Shown piece after piece: positions 43,161 to 53,337 of a stretch of 64,000 nucleotides of DNA (position 1 is its first letter; each line of letters opens with the position of its first letter). This stretch comes from Sabulibacter ruber (lineage in GTDB: Bacteria > Bacteroidota > Bacteroidia > Cytophagales > Hymenobacteraceae): the NCBI RefSeq assembly GCF_017355955.1, contig NZ_JAFFID010000003.1, forward strand, positions 372,001-436,000. The letters run 5' to 3'. The notes below the pieces were generated by a model. It had not been told where the DNA came from, made no database searches, and saw nothing but the letters and a program-made list of their open reading frames with translations. The translations under genes and the position numbers were made by a program.

Positions 43161-45959
43161 TTATACAGTCTTCTTCTCCTTGCCAGGTTTGGAGGCTTTA
43201 AAATCTGAAGGGCTCATGTTGAAATGATTCTTGAACGCGGTGGAGAAATAGGCCGGCGACGAAAAGCCTACCTCATAGGCAATCTCGGAGATATTCATCT
43301 GGCTGTTCAGCAGCAGGTGCCGGGCTTTCTTCAGGCGGGAATTGACAATGTAATCATTGAGGGAGTAACCTAGGAGAGCCTTCATCTTACGGTACACGTG
43401 CACCCTAGACATGCCCAGGCCAGCCGCAATGTCATTGGCGCTCAGGTCTGGGTTCTGCAGGTTTTGCTCCACCAGGGCGGCTACCTCATTGATAAACTTC
43501 TTGTCTAACTGTTTAGGCTGGGACGTATGGACTTTGGTGTCAACTGCAATCGCGCTGTTGTAGTAGACCTTGAGCAGTTCGCGGTTTCTGATCAGGCCTT
43601 TTACCCGCTCCAGCAGATAGAGGTAACTGAAAGGCTTGGTCACATACAAATCGGCGCCGGCTTGGATGCCGTCAATTTTGTACTCAAGGCTGTCTTTGGC
43701 GGTGAGCAATATGACGGGAATGTGCGAGGTCCTGACATCAGTCTTGAGGGCAGCCGTGATTTCCAGCCCGTTCTTCTGCGGCAGGGTGACATCGCAGATG
43801 ATAAGGTCTGGCACAAGGTCGAAGGCTTGTTGCAGGCCATAATTCCCCTGCGGAGCCTCTACCACATTGAAATCGGCCATGAGCCTGGAGGAAAGAAACT
43901 CCCGGAGCTCTTTGTTGTCTTCTATGACCAAAATGGTGTGCTCCTTGACCACTGAAGCATTTTCCGGGGCTGACTGACCGTTAAACAACTCCAGGTCAGC
44001 GTCTAACACGCCGGCCACCAGCGGGGCATTCTGTTCCGCTTTGGGGGTCTCCAGCACAATCTCCTCTTCTTTGAGGTGTTCTTTGCCTAACGGTAGGCTA
44101 AACGTAAAACGGGTTCCTTCCCGCTCTTTGCTTACCACCGAGATTTCACCATGGTGCAGTTTGATAAACTCTTTAGACAGAGCCAGTCCTAAGCCTGTTC
44201 CCAGGCTGGTATTGTCCTCGGCGGTGTAAAAACGGTCAAAGGCGTTGGCTACCTGAGCAGGAGTCATCCCTTTTCCGGTGTCTTCCACGGTGACCAGCAC
44301 GTGGTTCCTGTCCTCAGACAACTCCAGCAGGATGGTGACTTTCCCGTTTTCCCTCGTGAATTTGAAAGAATTGGAAAGCAGATTGAACAGGACCTTGTCT
44401 ACCTTGTCCTTATCGAAGTAGACGTTGATTTCCCTCAGCCGGGAGATTACCTTCAGTTGGATGTGGCGCTTGCGGGCCAGCCGTTCAAAAGACTGGGCAA
44501 CCTCCTCCACAAACCTGACCAGATCAGATTCAGAGGCCTGCAAACGCATCTTCTTGCGCTCTACCTTCCTGAAATCCATCAGCTGGTTCACCAGTTTAAG
44601 CAGGCGCATGGCATTTTGCCTCACCAGGAGCATGTCTTTTTTCAGGCCCATGGGAATATTGCTTTGCAAAGCGTCTTCCACCGGACCCAGGATCAAAGTG
44701 AGGGGCGTGCGGAACTCATGCGATACATTTGTGAAAAACTTAAGTTTGGCTTCGTTGGCCTTCTCGGCTTTCTTGGCCATCTCGGCTATTTCATTGCGCT
44801 GCTCCAGGATCTCCCGGTTCTTGGCCATCAGGGCCCGGTTGGTTTCATGCCTCAACCGAAGGGAATACAAGGCATACGCCCCCAGCACTACCACACCGGT
44901 CAAACTGCCGATAAGGATATACAACAGCATGCGTTGGTTGTTATAGATCTTGATCTGCTCATTGATCTTGTGCTGCTGCCGGTTGATGTTCTCTTCCTGG
45001 CTCAGGATTTTGTTGGCCTGCTGCTTCATGATGTGCACATTACGCCCATCAATGACAGTAGTGTTCAGGATATTCTCTTTCTGGTAAGGCCGGTTATGCA
45101 GAATGTTGTAGGCCGATTGCATAATCTCCTCCCCTCCGGTAGGATAGAGGAACGTAGCATCTAAAATGCCATCTTCAATGAATTGGAGTCCACCGTTAGG
45201 CCCGGCAAGTCCATCAAAACCGGTGAACTTCAACTGCTGTTGGGCCGGATGCCCCTGCAGGCTTTCGTAAGCCCCTAACGCCATGACATCGTTATGGGCG
45301 AATACCAGATCAATTTGGGGTTGTTTCTGAAAAACGGCCGGAAAACGCTTTTTGGCGACTTCCTTCTCCCACTCGCCTTCCACCTCGGCCACCACTTGAA
45401 TGTCTTGGAAATTCTTGGTAGCCTCCTGAAAGCCTCTATGGCGCTCCACCGCGGCCGATGTTCCTTTCAGCCCCCACACCTCAATGATCTTCCCTTTCCC
45501 GTTCAGCAGGTTGGCGATGTACTCACCAGCCAGTTTCCCGATCTGAAAATTATCGGCTCCCACGTAAGCACTATAGGAAGAAGAACTGATTTTGCGGTCT
45601 ACCAGAATCACCGGAATTCCTTTTTCGAACGCCTCCTCCACTACCGGTGTGATGGGCTCAGCCTCATTGGGAGAGACAATAAGCAAATCAACCTTCTGGT
45701 CAATGAATTCACGGATGTGCTTTACCTGCTCTGCGTTGCTGTTCCGGGCGTCTTTGATTTGCAGGTCAAACTCTGGGTGGAAAGAAGCCTCGCGCAGCAT
45801 TTCTTTGTGCATGGCTTTGCGCCAGGCATCTCCCTCGGTACACTGGGAAAAACCGATGGTAAACTCTTTGGTTTCCTCTGCCTGGTTACAGGAAACAAAA
45901 AGGGAGCTAACCAATAGAAAGAGTCCAAAAACCCACTTCTCAAATGCCTTCTCTTTCAT
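43161..45959 (-). CDS. Hybrid two-component sensor-regulator with sugar-binding-protein-like domain (fructan PUL)
   Basis: This one-polypeptide signalling protein has 932 residues from MKEKAFEKWVFG; a longer frame adds 23 residues that weaken the signal segment. Domains in order: N-terminal signal with LFVSC, periplasmic-binding-protein type I domain (about 33-320; GFSQCTEGDAWRKAM, LLIVSPNEAEP, FAHNDVMALGAYE), membrane helix (about 350), HisKA with FTNVSHEFRTPLTLI, ATPase (NLLSNSFKFT; DTGKGM; GTGLGLAL), receiver (LIICDVTLPQKNG; TAKDSLEYK), and a C-terminal AraC helix-turn-helix (MSRVHVYRKMKALLGYS; ISEIAYEVGFSSPAYFSTAF). It resembles BT1754, which binds fructose and activates the levan locus. 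Control of 27.8-42.4 kb is the expected role. Confidence 0.93.
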   Translation of the reverse strand: MKEKAFEKWVFGLFLLVSSLFVSCNQAEETKEFTIGFSQCTEGDAWRKAMHKEMLREASFHPEFDLQIKDARNSNAEQVKHIREFIDQKVDLLIVSPNEAEPITPVVEEAFEKGIPVILVDRKISSSSYSAYVGADNFQIGKLAGEYIANLLNGKGKIIEVWGLKGTSAAVERHRGFQEATKNFQDIQVVAEVEGEWEKEVAKKRFPAVFQKQPQIDLVFAHNDVMALGAYESLQGHPAQQQLKFTGFDGLAGPNGGLQFIEDGILDATFLYPTGGEEIMQSAYNILHNRPYQKENILNTTVIDGRNVHIMKQQANKILSQEENINRQQHKINEQIKIYNNQRMLLYILIGSLTGVVVLGAYALYSLRLRHETNRALMAKNREILEQRNEIAEMAKKAEKANEAKLKFFTNVSHEFRTPLTLILGPVEDALQSNIPMGLKKDMLLVRQNAMRLLKLVNQLMDFRKVERKKMRLQASESDLVRFVEEVAQSFERLARKRHIQLKVISRLREINVYFDKDKVDKVLFNLLSNSFKFTRENGKVTILLELSEDRNHVLVTVEDTGKGMTPAQVANAFDRFYTAEDNTSLGTGLGLALSKEFIKLHHGEISVVSKEREGTRFTFSLPLGKEHLKEEEIVLETPKAEQNAPLVAGVLDADLELFNGQSAPENASVVKEHTILVIEDNKELREFLSSRLMADFNVVEAPQGNYGLQQAFDLVPDLIICDVTLPQKNGLEITAALKTDVRTSHIPVILLTAKDSLEYKIDGIQAGADLYVTKPFSYLYLLERVKGLIRNRELLKVYYNSAIAVDTKVHTSQPKQLDKKFINEVAALVEQNLQNPDLSANDIAAGLGMSRVHVYRKMKALLGYSLNDYIVNSRLKKARHLLLNSQMNISEIAYEVGFSSPAYFSTAFKNHFNMSPSDFKASKPGKEKKTV

Positions 45960-47010
45960 GTAACCTGTGTTTGTGAATTTTTCAGTGGATAATAATCTGA
46001 ATCCTTCAAAAAGTTTGTTCTCTCCCAAATAAATCTCAATAATATCACCTCTAAAGTACGCTCTTTTGCAGGATTTTCAAATTACTTCCTATAGACTGAT
46101 CTTGCTAGTTAGGGATAGAATGATTTGGTAAGTGTCTCAACACTGGTTTTAATTGTTGCAAATACTCCTCCAAACTACATGATTATTGCCTACTGACAAT
46201 TCTCTTCCGGTGGTTCAACTTCAACACTTTACAGCATCAATGAATGAAGTAAAGTAAAGGTATAAGAGTAAGCCACAGGCTGATACAAGACCTCACTGAG
46301 TAACCCTCTGCCCCATTAAGGGAAAAGTTCTGATAATGTTAGTTCCTTTAAATCTATCCCACTCAATCCATCTTTTCCATCTGTCAGGTATTCACTGATT
46401 CTTCTCTGTACTCCTTTAAAACCAAAATTGGAAGCGGAAACTTTTTGAGAGAACAAGAATGGCGATTGGTTCTTTCAGAGTGGAAAGCCCTATTCCTATT
46501 TAGATTTCTGATTCTTTCAATTGTCACTAAAGGGAGCATACCCGTCTTTTGCATAGTTTCTGTAAAGCATTGATGAATTGTGTGCTATGTAGAAAACAAT
46601 GCCATAAACAGGCAACAGCAGAGGCCCTCTCATTCAATCTTGCCTTCACAAAAAAACCAGTAATGCTTACATATGAAAATTGATTAGAGCTCAACAAGTG
46701 CAACCACTTCATCTGTGCATCAAACGCTCACATAACCCACTCATTAATAATTAATTAACCTTACACTACAATAAGTCCAGTCTATACTTTGACTTCGAAA
46801 GTTAAAATTTAATCTAACTATATACCTATTTCAACAGGAATAACAGCTTGTTCAACGAAATGTAACTATCCCCTTTAAAACTAGGATTAGCTTTACATAA
46901 TATTATGAAAATCCCTATCAGAGTCGCTGCCCTGCTTAAACCAACTTTCTCCTGAAGAGTATTGGCGCGGCTAGTATTAATCTTTTCTATCTAATCTTAA
47001 ATCAAAATCT
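45960..47010. other. 1.05-kb AT-rich gap with divergent promoters
   Basis: This lies between the minus-strand sensor gene and the plus-strand adhesin gene. No convincing gene was found; a 61-codon minus frame near 46527-46712 has no family-like features. Promoters for both flanking genes should be here, but I could not define their elements. Confidence 0.5.
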
Positions 47011-50000
47011 ATGAATGTACTCTTACCTAATGTTGTAAAGGAAAACTCCAGGTGCTACGGGCTCCTGCTCTTCCTTTTCTTCAGCCTCTTCCTAACCGGA
47101 GGCGCGTTTGCCCAAAACGCCTATACTGAGGCTGGATTACCACTGCCAACAGTGACATCAGACAAGGATGATTACGCCCCAGGTGAGATCGCCCACATTA
47201 CGGGTACCGGATGGACTTTAGACCAACAAGTACATGTGGAATTCAAAGAAGAACCAGACTATCCTGATTACCATGTCTATGATGTGGTTGTAGATGCCGA
47301 TGGTAATTGGAAGATTGATTACCAAGTAGAAGAAAGGCATTGGGGAGTAAAGTTTACGGTTAGTGCAGAAGGTAAAACATCTTCTTTTAAAGAATTTACA
47401 ACTTTTACAGATGGAGGAATTGCTATAAGTAGCAATTCAGTAACTGCTAGTAGTGTATGTTTAAACTCCATAAATGTTCCAATCCATAGCTTTTCCCTCA
47501 ATGGCACAAGTAGCGGTGGAACTGTTACAAGTATTAGTTTTACAACTTTTGGGAATTATAAAGCATCAGATATAATCAATTTTAAATTATATTGGACTAG
47601 CTCTCCTACATTTCAAACAAACAACCCCCTTGGCACTATAACTTCAATCTCAAGTGCTGGGCCGAAAAGCTTTACTGGACTTAATCATAACACAGGTAAT
47701 AACTTTCGATACTATTGGATTACCATGGATGTTGCTAATACAGCTACAAATGGAAGCACAATAAGTGTCAATGGAACCCAGCCATCAGATATAACAACAA
47801 ACGACAGTAAAGACACCAAAACAGGCAGTTCAAATCCAAGTGGATTAAAAACGATAGTGGTACCTTCTATCCCTGTGATTTCTGTTAACTCTTCCACTAC
47901 ATTCTGTGAAGGTGGAAGTGTATTACTGACTGCTTCAACCGCTACTAGTTATCAATGGAATAAGAATGGCCAACCTATTAGCGGAGCAACTTCTAGAACT
48001 TATACAGCCACAGAGACCGGCAACTATAATGTAACTGTCACCAATACAAGTGGTTGCTCTGCTACTTCTGCAATTACAGCAGTTACCGAGAATGCCCTAC
48101 CAACTGCTACAATTACTGGTAATTCATCTTTTTGTAGTGGAGGGAATACAACTCTTACTGTAAATTCTACAGCAGGTGTTGAAACCATCAGCAGTTACCA
48201 ATGGAATTTGAACGGCACCGCCATCAACGGAAATCCTGCAAAACAACCTAATTACACAGTTTCAAATGCGGGTAGTTATTCAGTCACCATAACAAATAAC
48301 AAAGGCTGCTCAATCACTTCTCTTGCTTTTGTTGTCACTGTTCAGCCTTTACCAATATCCCCTACAGTTTCAAGTAATGGTCCCTTACTTGCAGGGGGTA
48401 CATTAAATTTAACTGCTTCTTCAATACCAGGGGCAACTTATAACTGGACTGGGCCAAATGGTTTTACATCATCTCTGCAAAACCCATCTATTTCAAATGT
48501 CACTGTTGCAGCCACTGGCACCTACTCAGTCACTGCCACTGTAAATGGATGTACAAGTTTAGCAGGCACAGTAAGTGTAACTATCATCAGCCCAACAATT
48601 CTTACCATAGCACATGCTTCAGGAACGTATGGTGAAACAACGACACTTTCTGCCACTCTTAAATCAGGCTCAACATTGTTGGGCGGTAAGACCATTAATT
48701 TCTCAATTGATGGCACACCAGTAGGATCAGCAACCACAAACAGTGAGGGTATAGCCAGTAAAACCGTTTCTATTGCTGGTATTAATGCTGCAACAACCGG
48801 CTATTCTACTGAGGCAACGTTCGCGGCAGAGGCAAGTTATGCTGCTAGTTCTGCTGCTGGAAGTTTAACTGTTGGCAAAGCAACAGCTTCCCTCTCTTTA
48901 GTGGTAGATGATTTAGAACAGACCTTTGATGGTTCACCTAAGACTGTGGGGTACAGCATCAGCCCTGCTGGACTAAGTGGTGTAAGTATAAATTATAGTC
49001 AAAATGACATTGCAGTTACTTCACCAATTAATGCAGGCTCTTACATAGTTCAGGCTTCAATCACTAACAACAATTACGAAGCTATCAATGCTACTGGTAC
49101 ACTAGTAATTTCTAAAGCTGAACAAGTGATTAACTGGGCTAACCCCAAGAATATAGTATACGGAACCGCTTTATCTGATACTCAGTTAAATGCCGAAGCT
49201 TTAGGAGGAGCAACCTTAAAATACTCTCCTGCTTTAGGAACTGTATTGAATGCCGGTCTTCAATCATTATCTGTTACTGCTGAAGAAACCGACAACCACC
49301 ATGCCGCCTCTAAAACAGTTAATCTGTTTGTAGACAAAGCCAAAATAGCACTTGAATTTGGCCAACTTGAGTTCACCTATGACGGAAAAGTGAAAGAAGC
49401 TACCGCAGTTGCAAAACCTAGTGTAAGCGGTGTAACAGTGAGCGGGTCCGGTACAGATGCCGGTGATTATGCGGTTTCCGCCAGTTTGAAGAATGATAAC
49501 TATGAAGCCGAACCAATCAATGATATCCTCAAAATTGCTCAAGCAGAAGCCAAAATCTCGGTTGTGGGCAAAACCGTCACTTACGATGGTCAGGCACATG
49601 GCGCTTCCGGCGAGGCACTAGACGTGAACGGGGAGGAACTGTCCGGCTTAAACTTAGGTGAAAGCTTTACCAATGCACCAGGTGGTATGGCAAACTGGAC
49701 GTTTAAAGGAGGCAAAAACTACCAGGATGCAGAGGGCAGTGTAGAAATTACCATCCTTAAAGCTAAACCAGAAATAACGCTTATAGCAGGCAAAGCACCA
49801 ACCTATGACGGCCAAGCCCATTATGTTGAAAGTGCCTTGGTGAAAGGAGTTAACGGTACAGTTTTAGGAAACGCCACGGTAATCTACAAGCAGGATGCTA
49901 ACACCATTGAGAATCCAACGGATGCAGGTACCTATGAAGTAACCGCTGACTACGCTGCTAGCACCAACTATGAAGCTGCCGATCAAAAGCTGGGTACTCT

Positions 50001-52872
50001 CGTGATCAATAAAGCTGCGGCCATTATCGCTGTTGAAGACTATAAGGGTATCTATGACGGGGCTTCTCACACTGCAAGCGGAAACGCAACAGGTGTAGGG
50101 GGAGTGGACCTAAGCAAACAACTTGCCTTTTTAACCAGCTACACCAACGCGCCAGGAGGTTCCACCGCCTGGAATTTCCAGGGAGGTACCAACTATCATG
50201 ATGCTTCCGGAACTGCAAAGGTGACCATTGACAAAGCAAAAGCTACCATTGCCATCAAAGAGTTCAGTGGAACTTATGATGGCATAGCGCACACAGCTAC
50301 AGGAACCGCAACAGGCGTAATCGGAGAGGACCTCACAGAAAACCTAAGCTTTGCAGCTGGCTACACCAATGTACCAGGCGGCACCACTTCTTGGTCCTTT
50401 GACGGGGGCACAAATTACCATGATGAAAACGGTACTGCCAATGTCACCATCCAGCAGAGATCCATAACAGTCTCAGCCAATGCTGGTCAGCAAAAGGTAT
50501 ACGGTTCTAAAGATCCTTCCTTCGCCTTCACACCAAGTGAAGCCTTACTACCAGGTAATATCTTTACCGGTGAGTTAAGCAGAGAAGAAGGAGTAAATGT
50601 GGGTAACTATAGTTATGGCTTAGGTACCCTATCTGCCGGAGGCAACTACAGTCTTAGCTTAGCAGGTGAAAATACATTCGCCATCACACCAAAGGCAATC
50701 ACCATCACAGCCAACCCTGATCAATCCAAGGTATACGGTTCACCTGATCCCGTGTACTCCTATACTCCAAGCGAAAAGCTCTTGCAGGGCAACAGTTTCT
50801 CTGGTGCTTTGTCCAGAACTAGCGGGGAAAACGTGGCTACCTATGATTACAAAATGGGAACCCTTTCCGCAGGAGACAACTATACCTTAAGCTTGGCAGA
50901 AACAAACACCTTTGCCATCACGGCCAAACTATTGACTCCGCACATCATCGCTGAAAACAAAATCTACGATGGAGGCACCTCCGCTACGTTAAGCAGCAAA
51001 TCTGTAAGTGGATTAGTGAATGAGGAGACGGCCGTTGATCTGGTAGTAGGAAACGTTTCCTTCGATTCCAAAAAGGTGGGTATTCGTACTGCTACCGCGC
51101 GTAATCTTACCCTGAGCGGAACGCAAGCGTCAAATTACATGCTGGCAGAAGGAGCTACTGCCACAGATGAAGCAGAAATCCAGGCTCGTTCACTGACGGT
51201 ATCTGCCACTGGAATCAATAAAGTATACGATGGCACCACAGCGGCCACGGTTACTTTATCTGACAACAGAGTAGAAGGAGATGTCTTGAACACTGCTTAT
51301 ACCTCTGCCTCCTTTAATGATGCCAACAAAGGCACCAACAAGCCGGTAAGTGTGAGTGGAATTTCTGTGACGGGAGGAGCTGATGCCCTTAACTATGCTC
51401 TAAGCAATACAGAAACGGTAACCTCTGCCAATATCACGGCCTTGGCGGTTGTGGTTACGCCTAAACAATCCTACTCGAAACAATACAGCGACCTTGATCC
51501 GGTGTTTGAATATGTAGTTTCTCCGGCTATTCTATCCGGTGATGCCTTTACAGGTAAACTAGGTAGAACTACCGGTGAGGCTCCAGCTACATACACCATC
51601 ACCCAGGGTAACCTTGCTTTGAGCACCAATTATGCATTGACGTTTAGCAATCTAAACAATGCTACTTTAACCATCACCAAGGAAGATGCAATTGCAACCT
51701 ATACAGGTGCTGTATTTGCCTCCACTTCCAGCGCAACAAGTAATTCTGCTACGGTTACATTGAGTGCTACCATTCAGGATATCTCGGCAGTAGATAACTC
51801 AGATACTAACCCCGGTGATATCCGTAATGCAACCGTTTCCTTTGTAAACAGAGAAACTGGCGTTGTTTTGGCCACCGCTCCGGTAGGTCTTGTATCTTCA
51901 GGGGATACCAAAACAGGAACAGCAACTGCCAATGTTTCCTTAAGCACCGGCAGTGCTAATTCTGCCACCTTTACCATCGGAATCATTGTGAACAACTATT
52001 ACAATCGCAACAGCTCCGAGGATAACACTGTGGTGACTGTCTCCAAACCGCTTAGTGACTTTATCACCGGTGGCGGATTCTCCACCCTCACCAATGCAAC
52101 CGGGCTTATAAAACCGAAACAAGGCACCAAGAACAACTTCGGGTTCAACGTGAAGTACAACAAAGGAGGCACCAACTTGCAGGGGAACATTAATACCATT
52201 GTAAGAGGAGAAGACGGAAGAGTGTACCAGGTGAAAGGAAATGTGATGACTTCCCTGGCGGTGGACATCAGCAAAACAACGGCGCACCCTTACCCCACCG
52301 CTGTTTTCAATGGCAAGGCAAATATCCAGGATATCACAAACCCTGCTGCTCCAATAGCCATAGACGGCAATGCCACCTTACAGGTAACCATGACGGATGC
52401 CGGAGAACCGGGCACCTCTGATAAAATTGGCATTACCGTTTGGAATAAATCGGGTGGCTTATGGTTCTCCGGAAGCTGGAACGGCGTGAAAACAACGGAA
52501 CAGCTGGTTACAAAAGGCAACCTGAAAGTAAGTAGCAACAGTTCTTTTGGTTCAACTGCAACGGTTACAACAACTGCTACTTCTGCCTCTGTGGCGCAAG
52601 AAGTTGAGGTGAAAGAAGCCCGGTTCACTACCTATCCTAACCCACTCACAGACGAAGCTTCCGTTGAGTTTAGTGTGGCCCAGGATGAGGAGTACACCCT
52701 GGATGTGTATGACCTGAAAGGCGCCTTAGTAAAACGTCTGCAGCAAGGGGAAGCCGTAGCGGGCGAAACCGTTCAAGCCAAGTGGGATGCCAGATCCGCC
52801 AATGTGGGAATGTACATCATCCGGTTAACCACTGGCTCCAAGGTACAAACCTTACGTGTACTGAAGAGATAA
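47011..52872 (+). CDS. Giant secreted repeat protein with Ig-like/MBG/YDG domains and T9SS tail
   Basis: This protein has 1953 residues. The signal peptide (about 1-35) ends GGAFAQ. A first domain (PTVTSDKDDYAPGEIAHITG, about 47-130) precedes Ig-like modules with paired Cys (ISVNSSTTFCEGGSVLLTA; SYQWNKNGQPISG) at about 290-530, an Ig/Big_3-like module, then many MBG-type repeats (TYDGQAHG, GIYDGASHTASG, GTYDGIAHTATG; QQKVYGSKDPSF; SKVYGSPDPVYS) and YDG domains (ENKIYDGGTSATL; INKVYDGTTAATV) at about 630-1570. A C-terminal globular domain (DFITGGGFSTL) and a type A T9SS sorting domain (FTTYPNPLTDEASVEFSV, about 1870-1953) end the protein. Such proteins act as surface adhesins or matrix proteins; the ligand is unknown. 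A strong terminator follows 16 bp past the stop. Confidence 0.9.
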   Translation: MNVLLPNVVKENSRCYGLLLFLFFSLFLTGGAFAQNAYTEAGLPLPTVTSDKDDYAPGEIAHITGTGWTLDQQVHVEFKEEPDYPDYHVYDVVVDADGNWKIDYQVEERHWGVKFTVSAEGKTSSFKEFTTFTDGGIAISSNSVTASSVCLNSINVPIHSFSLNGTSSGGTVTSISFTTFGNYKASDIINFKLYWTSSPTFQTNNPLGTITSISSAGPKSFTGLNHNTGNNFRYYWITMDVANTATNGSTISVNGTQPSDITTNDSKDTKTGSSNPSGLKTIVVPSIPVISVNSSTTFCEGGSVLLTASTATSYQWNKNGQPISGATSRTYTATETGNYNVTVTNTSGCSATSAITAVTENALPTATITGNSSFCSGGNTTLTVNSTAGVETISSYQWNLNGTAINGNPAKQPNYTVSNAGSYSVTITNNKGCSITSLAFVVTVQPLPISPTVSSNGPLLAGGTLNLTASSIPGATYNWTGPNGFTSSLQNPSISNVTVAATGTYSVTATVNGCTSLAGTVSVTIISPTILTIAHASGTYGETTTLSATLKSGSTLLGGKTINFSIDGTPVGSATTNSEGIASKTVSIAGINAATTGYSTEATFAAEASYAASSAAGSLTVGKATASLSLVVDDLEQTFDGSPKTVGYSISPAGLSGVSINYSQNDIAVTSPINAGSYIVQASITNNNYEAINATGTLVISKAEQVINWANPKNIVYGTALSDTQLNAEALGGATLKYSPALGTVLNAGLQSLSVTAEETDNHHAASKTVNLFVDKAKIALEFGQLEFTYDGKVKEATAVAKPSVSGVTVSGSGTDAGDYAVSASLKNDNYEAEPINDILKIAQAEAKISVVGKTVTYDGQAHGASGEALDVNGEELSGLNLGESFTNAPGGMANWTFKGGKNYQDAEGSVEITILKAKPEITLIAGKAPTYDGQAHYVESALVKGVNGTVLGNATVIYKQDANTIENPTDAGTYEVTADYAASTNYEAADQKLGTLVINKAAAIIAVEDYKGIYDGASHTASGNATGVGGVDLSKQLAFLTSYTNAPGGSTAWNFQGGTNYHDASGTAKVTIDKAKATIAIKEFSGTYDGIAHTATGTATGVIGEDLTENLSFAAGYTNVPGGTTSWSFDGGTNYHDENGTANVTIQQRSITVSANAGQQKVYGSKDPSFAFTPSEALLPGNIFTGELSREEGVNVGNYSYGLGTLSAGGNYSLSLAGENTFAITPKAITITANPDQSKVYGSPDPVYSYTPSEKLLQGNSFSGALSRTSGENVATYDYKMGTLSAGDNYTLSLAETNTFAITAKLLTPHIIAENKIYDGGTSATLSSKSVSGLVNEETAVDLVVGNVSFDSKKVGIRTATARNLTLSGTQASNYMLAEGATATDEAEIQARSLTVSATGINKVYDGTTAATVTLSDNRVEGDVLNTAYTSASFNDANKGTNKPVSVSGISVTGGADALNYALSNTETVTSANITALAVVVTPKQSYSKQYSDLDPVFEYVVSPAILSGDAFTGKLGRTTGEAPATYTITQGNLALSTNYALTFSNLNNATLTITKEDAIATYTGAVFASTSSATSNSATVTLSATIQDISAVDNSDTNPGDIRNATVSFVNRETGVVLATAPVGLVSSGDTKTGTATANVSLSTGSANSATFTIGIIVNNYYNRNSSEDNTVVTVSKPLSDFITGGGFSTLTNATGLIKPKQGTKNNFGFNVKYNKGGTNLQGNINTIVRGEDGRVYQVKGNVMTSLAVDISKTTAHPYPTAVFNGKANIQDITNPAAPIAIDGNATLQVTMTDAGEPGTSDKIGITVWNKSGGLWFSGSWNGVKTTEQLVTKGNLKVSSNSSFGSTATVTTTATSASVAQEVEVKEARFTTYPNPLTDEASVEFSVAQDEEYTLDVYDLKGALVKRLQQGEAVAGETVQAKWDARSANVGMYIIRLTTGSKVQTLRVLKR
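49540..50460 (+). repeat. Tandem MBG-like coding repeats inside the adhesin
   Basis: Three near-homologous units, each about 75 residues, share YDGxAHxAxG...NAPGG or NVPGG...TNYHDxxGxxxVTI (about 49540-49760, 50010-50235, 50240-50460). A differently framed unit (IKGVNGTVLGNATVIYK) interrupts them near 49780-50010. Such repeats allow length change by recombination. Confidence 0.7.
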
Positions 52873-52888
52873 CCTTTCCTAGCTCAGT

Positions 52889-52926
52889 AAAAAAGCCTCT
52901 TGCTTCTGAAAGCAAGAGGCTTTTTT
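52889..52926 (+). terminator. Strong intrinsic terminator after the adhesin gene
   Basis: A 17-bp perfect stem (AAAAAAGCCTCTTGCTT with its complement) closes a CTGA loop and ends in a T-run, 16 bp past the stop. This is the best terminator in the window. Confidence 0.93.
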
Positions 52927-53010
52927 GTTTTTGTACTACAGACCTGGACATCACGCCAACTAAAACCTGACCCGCTGGATTCAGTATAAAAACAGAAAAG
53001 GTATCATTTC

Positions 53011-53250
53011 ATGGAACTACTGAAATTCAAAACCAACCTCCCCAACCAGGAAGCAGTCGCTAAACTTGCTCCCCTGCTGGAAGAAGAAAAAGGCATCAGC
53101 CGCTGGGAAGTGGATACAGACAGTGCCGACAAAATCCTGAGCGTGTCTGGGGAGAACTTAAACCCACAAAGCATTGAGAACGCAGTAGCGCAAGCAGGCT
53201 TCAAGGCCGAAACCCTGCGGATTCTGGGCCTTGGAGGAGAAGATCTTTAA
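53011..53250 (+). CDS. Small HMA-like protein lacking CxxC
   Basis: This 79-residue cytoplasmic protein has alternating strands and helices (LLKFKTNLPNQEAVAKLAPL; WEVDTDSADKILSVSG; QSIENAVAQAGFKAETL) in the beta-alpha-beta-beta-alpha-beta order of heavy-metal-associated domains. The metal-binding CxxC is missing and there are no cysteines. Similar short proteins are common near copper genes in this phylum, but none are nearby here. It stands alone between the adhesin terminator and the convergent DUF3037 gene. The function is unknown. Confidence 0.6.
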   Translation: MELLKFKTNLPNQEAVAKLAPLLEEEKGISRWEVDTDSADKILSVSGENLNPQSIENAVAQAGFKAETLRILGLGGEDL

Positions 53251-53301
53251 CTCCGGTTTTCCGGTAGTATTTCCCCAACTCATGTAATGCACCTCAACGC
53301 T

Positions 53302-53337
53302 GTTTCAGGCCTGTTTTCCTGAAACCGGGCCTAAAGC
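53302..53337. repeat. 36-bp inverted repeat, copy 11
   Basis: The copy begins GTTTCAGGCCTGTTTTC and ends CGGGCCTAAAGC. It sits between convergent genes and overlaps the DUF3037 stop codon by a few bases. Confidence 0.75.

Noticed and set aside
44301..45164. Long plus-strand reading frame antisense to the sensor-regulator
   Set aside because: The opposite strand has a full HTCS domain series. The antisense translation shows no domain and has the composition expected of a shadow frame.
46527..46712. 61-codon minus-strand gene in the AT-rich gap
   Set aside because: It lies in sequence without a ribosome-binding site or recognisable domain, and its codon composition is not gene-like.
46741..46760. 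Possible LacI-type site (ATTAATAATTAATTAAC)
   Set aside because: It lacks the central CG and is simple AT-rich sequence without half-site symmetry matching the other sites.
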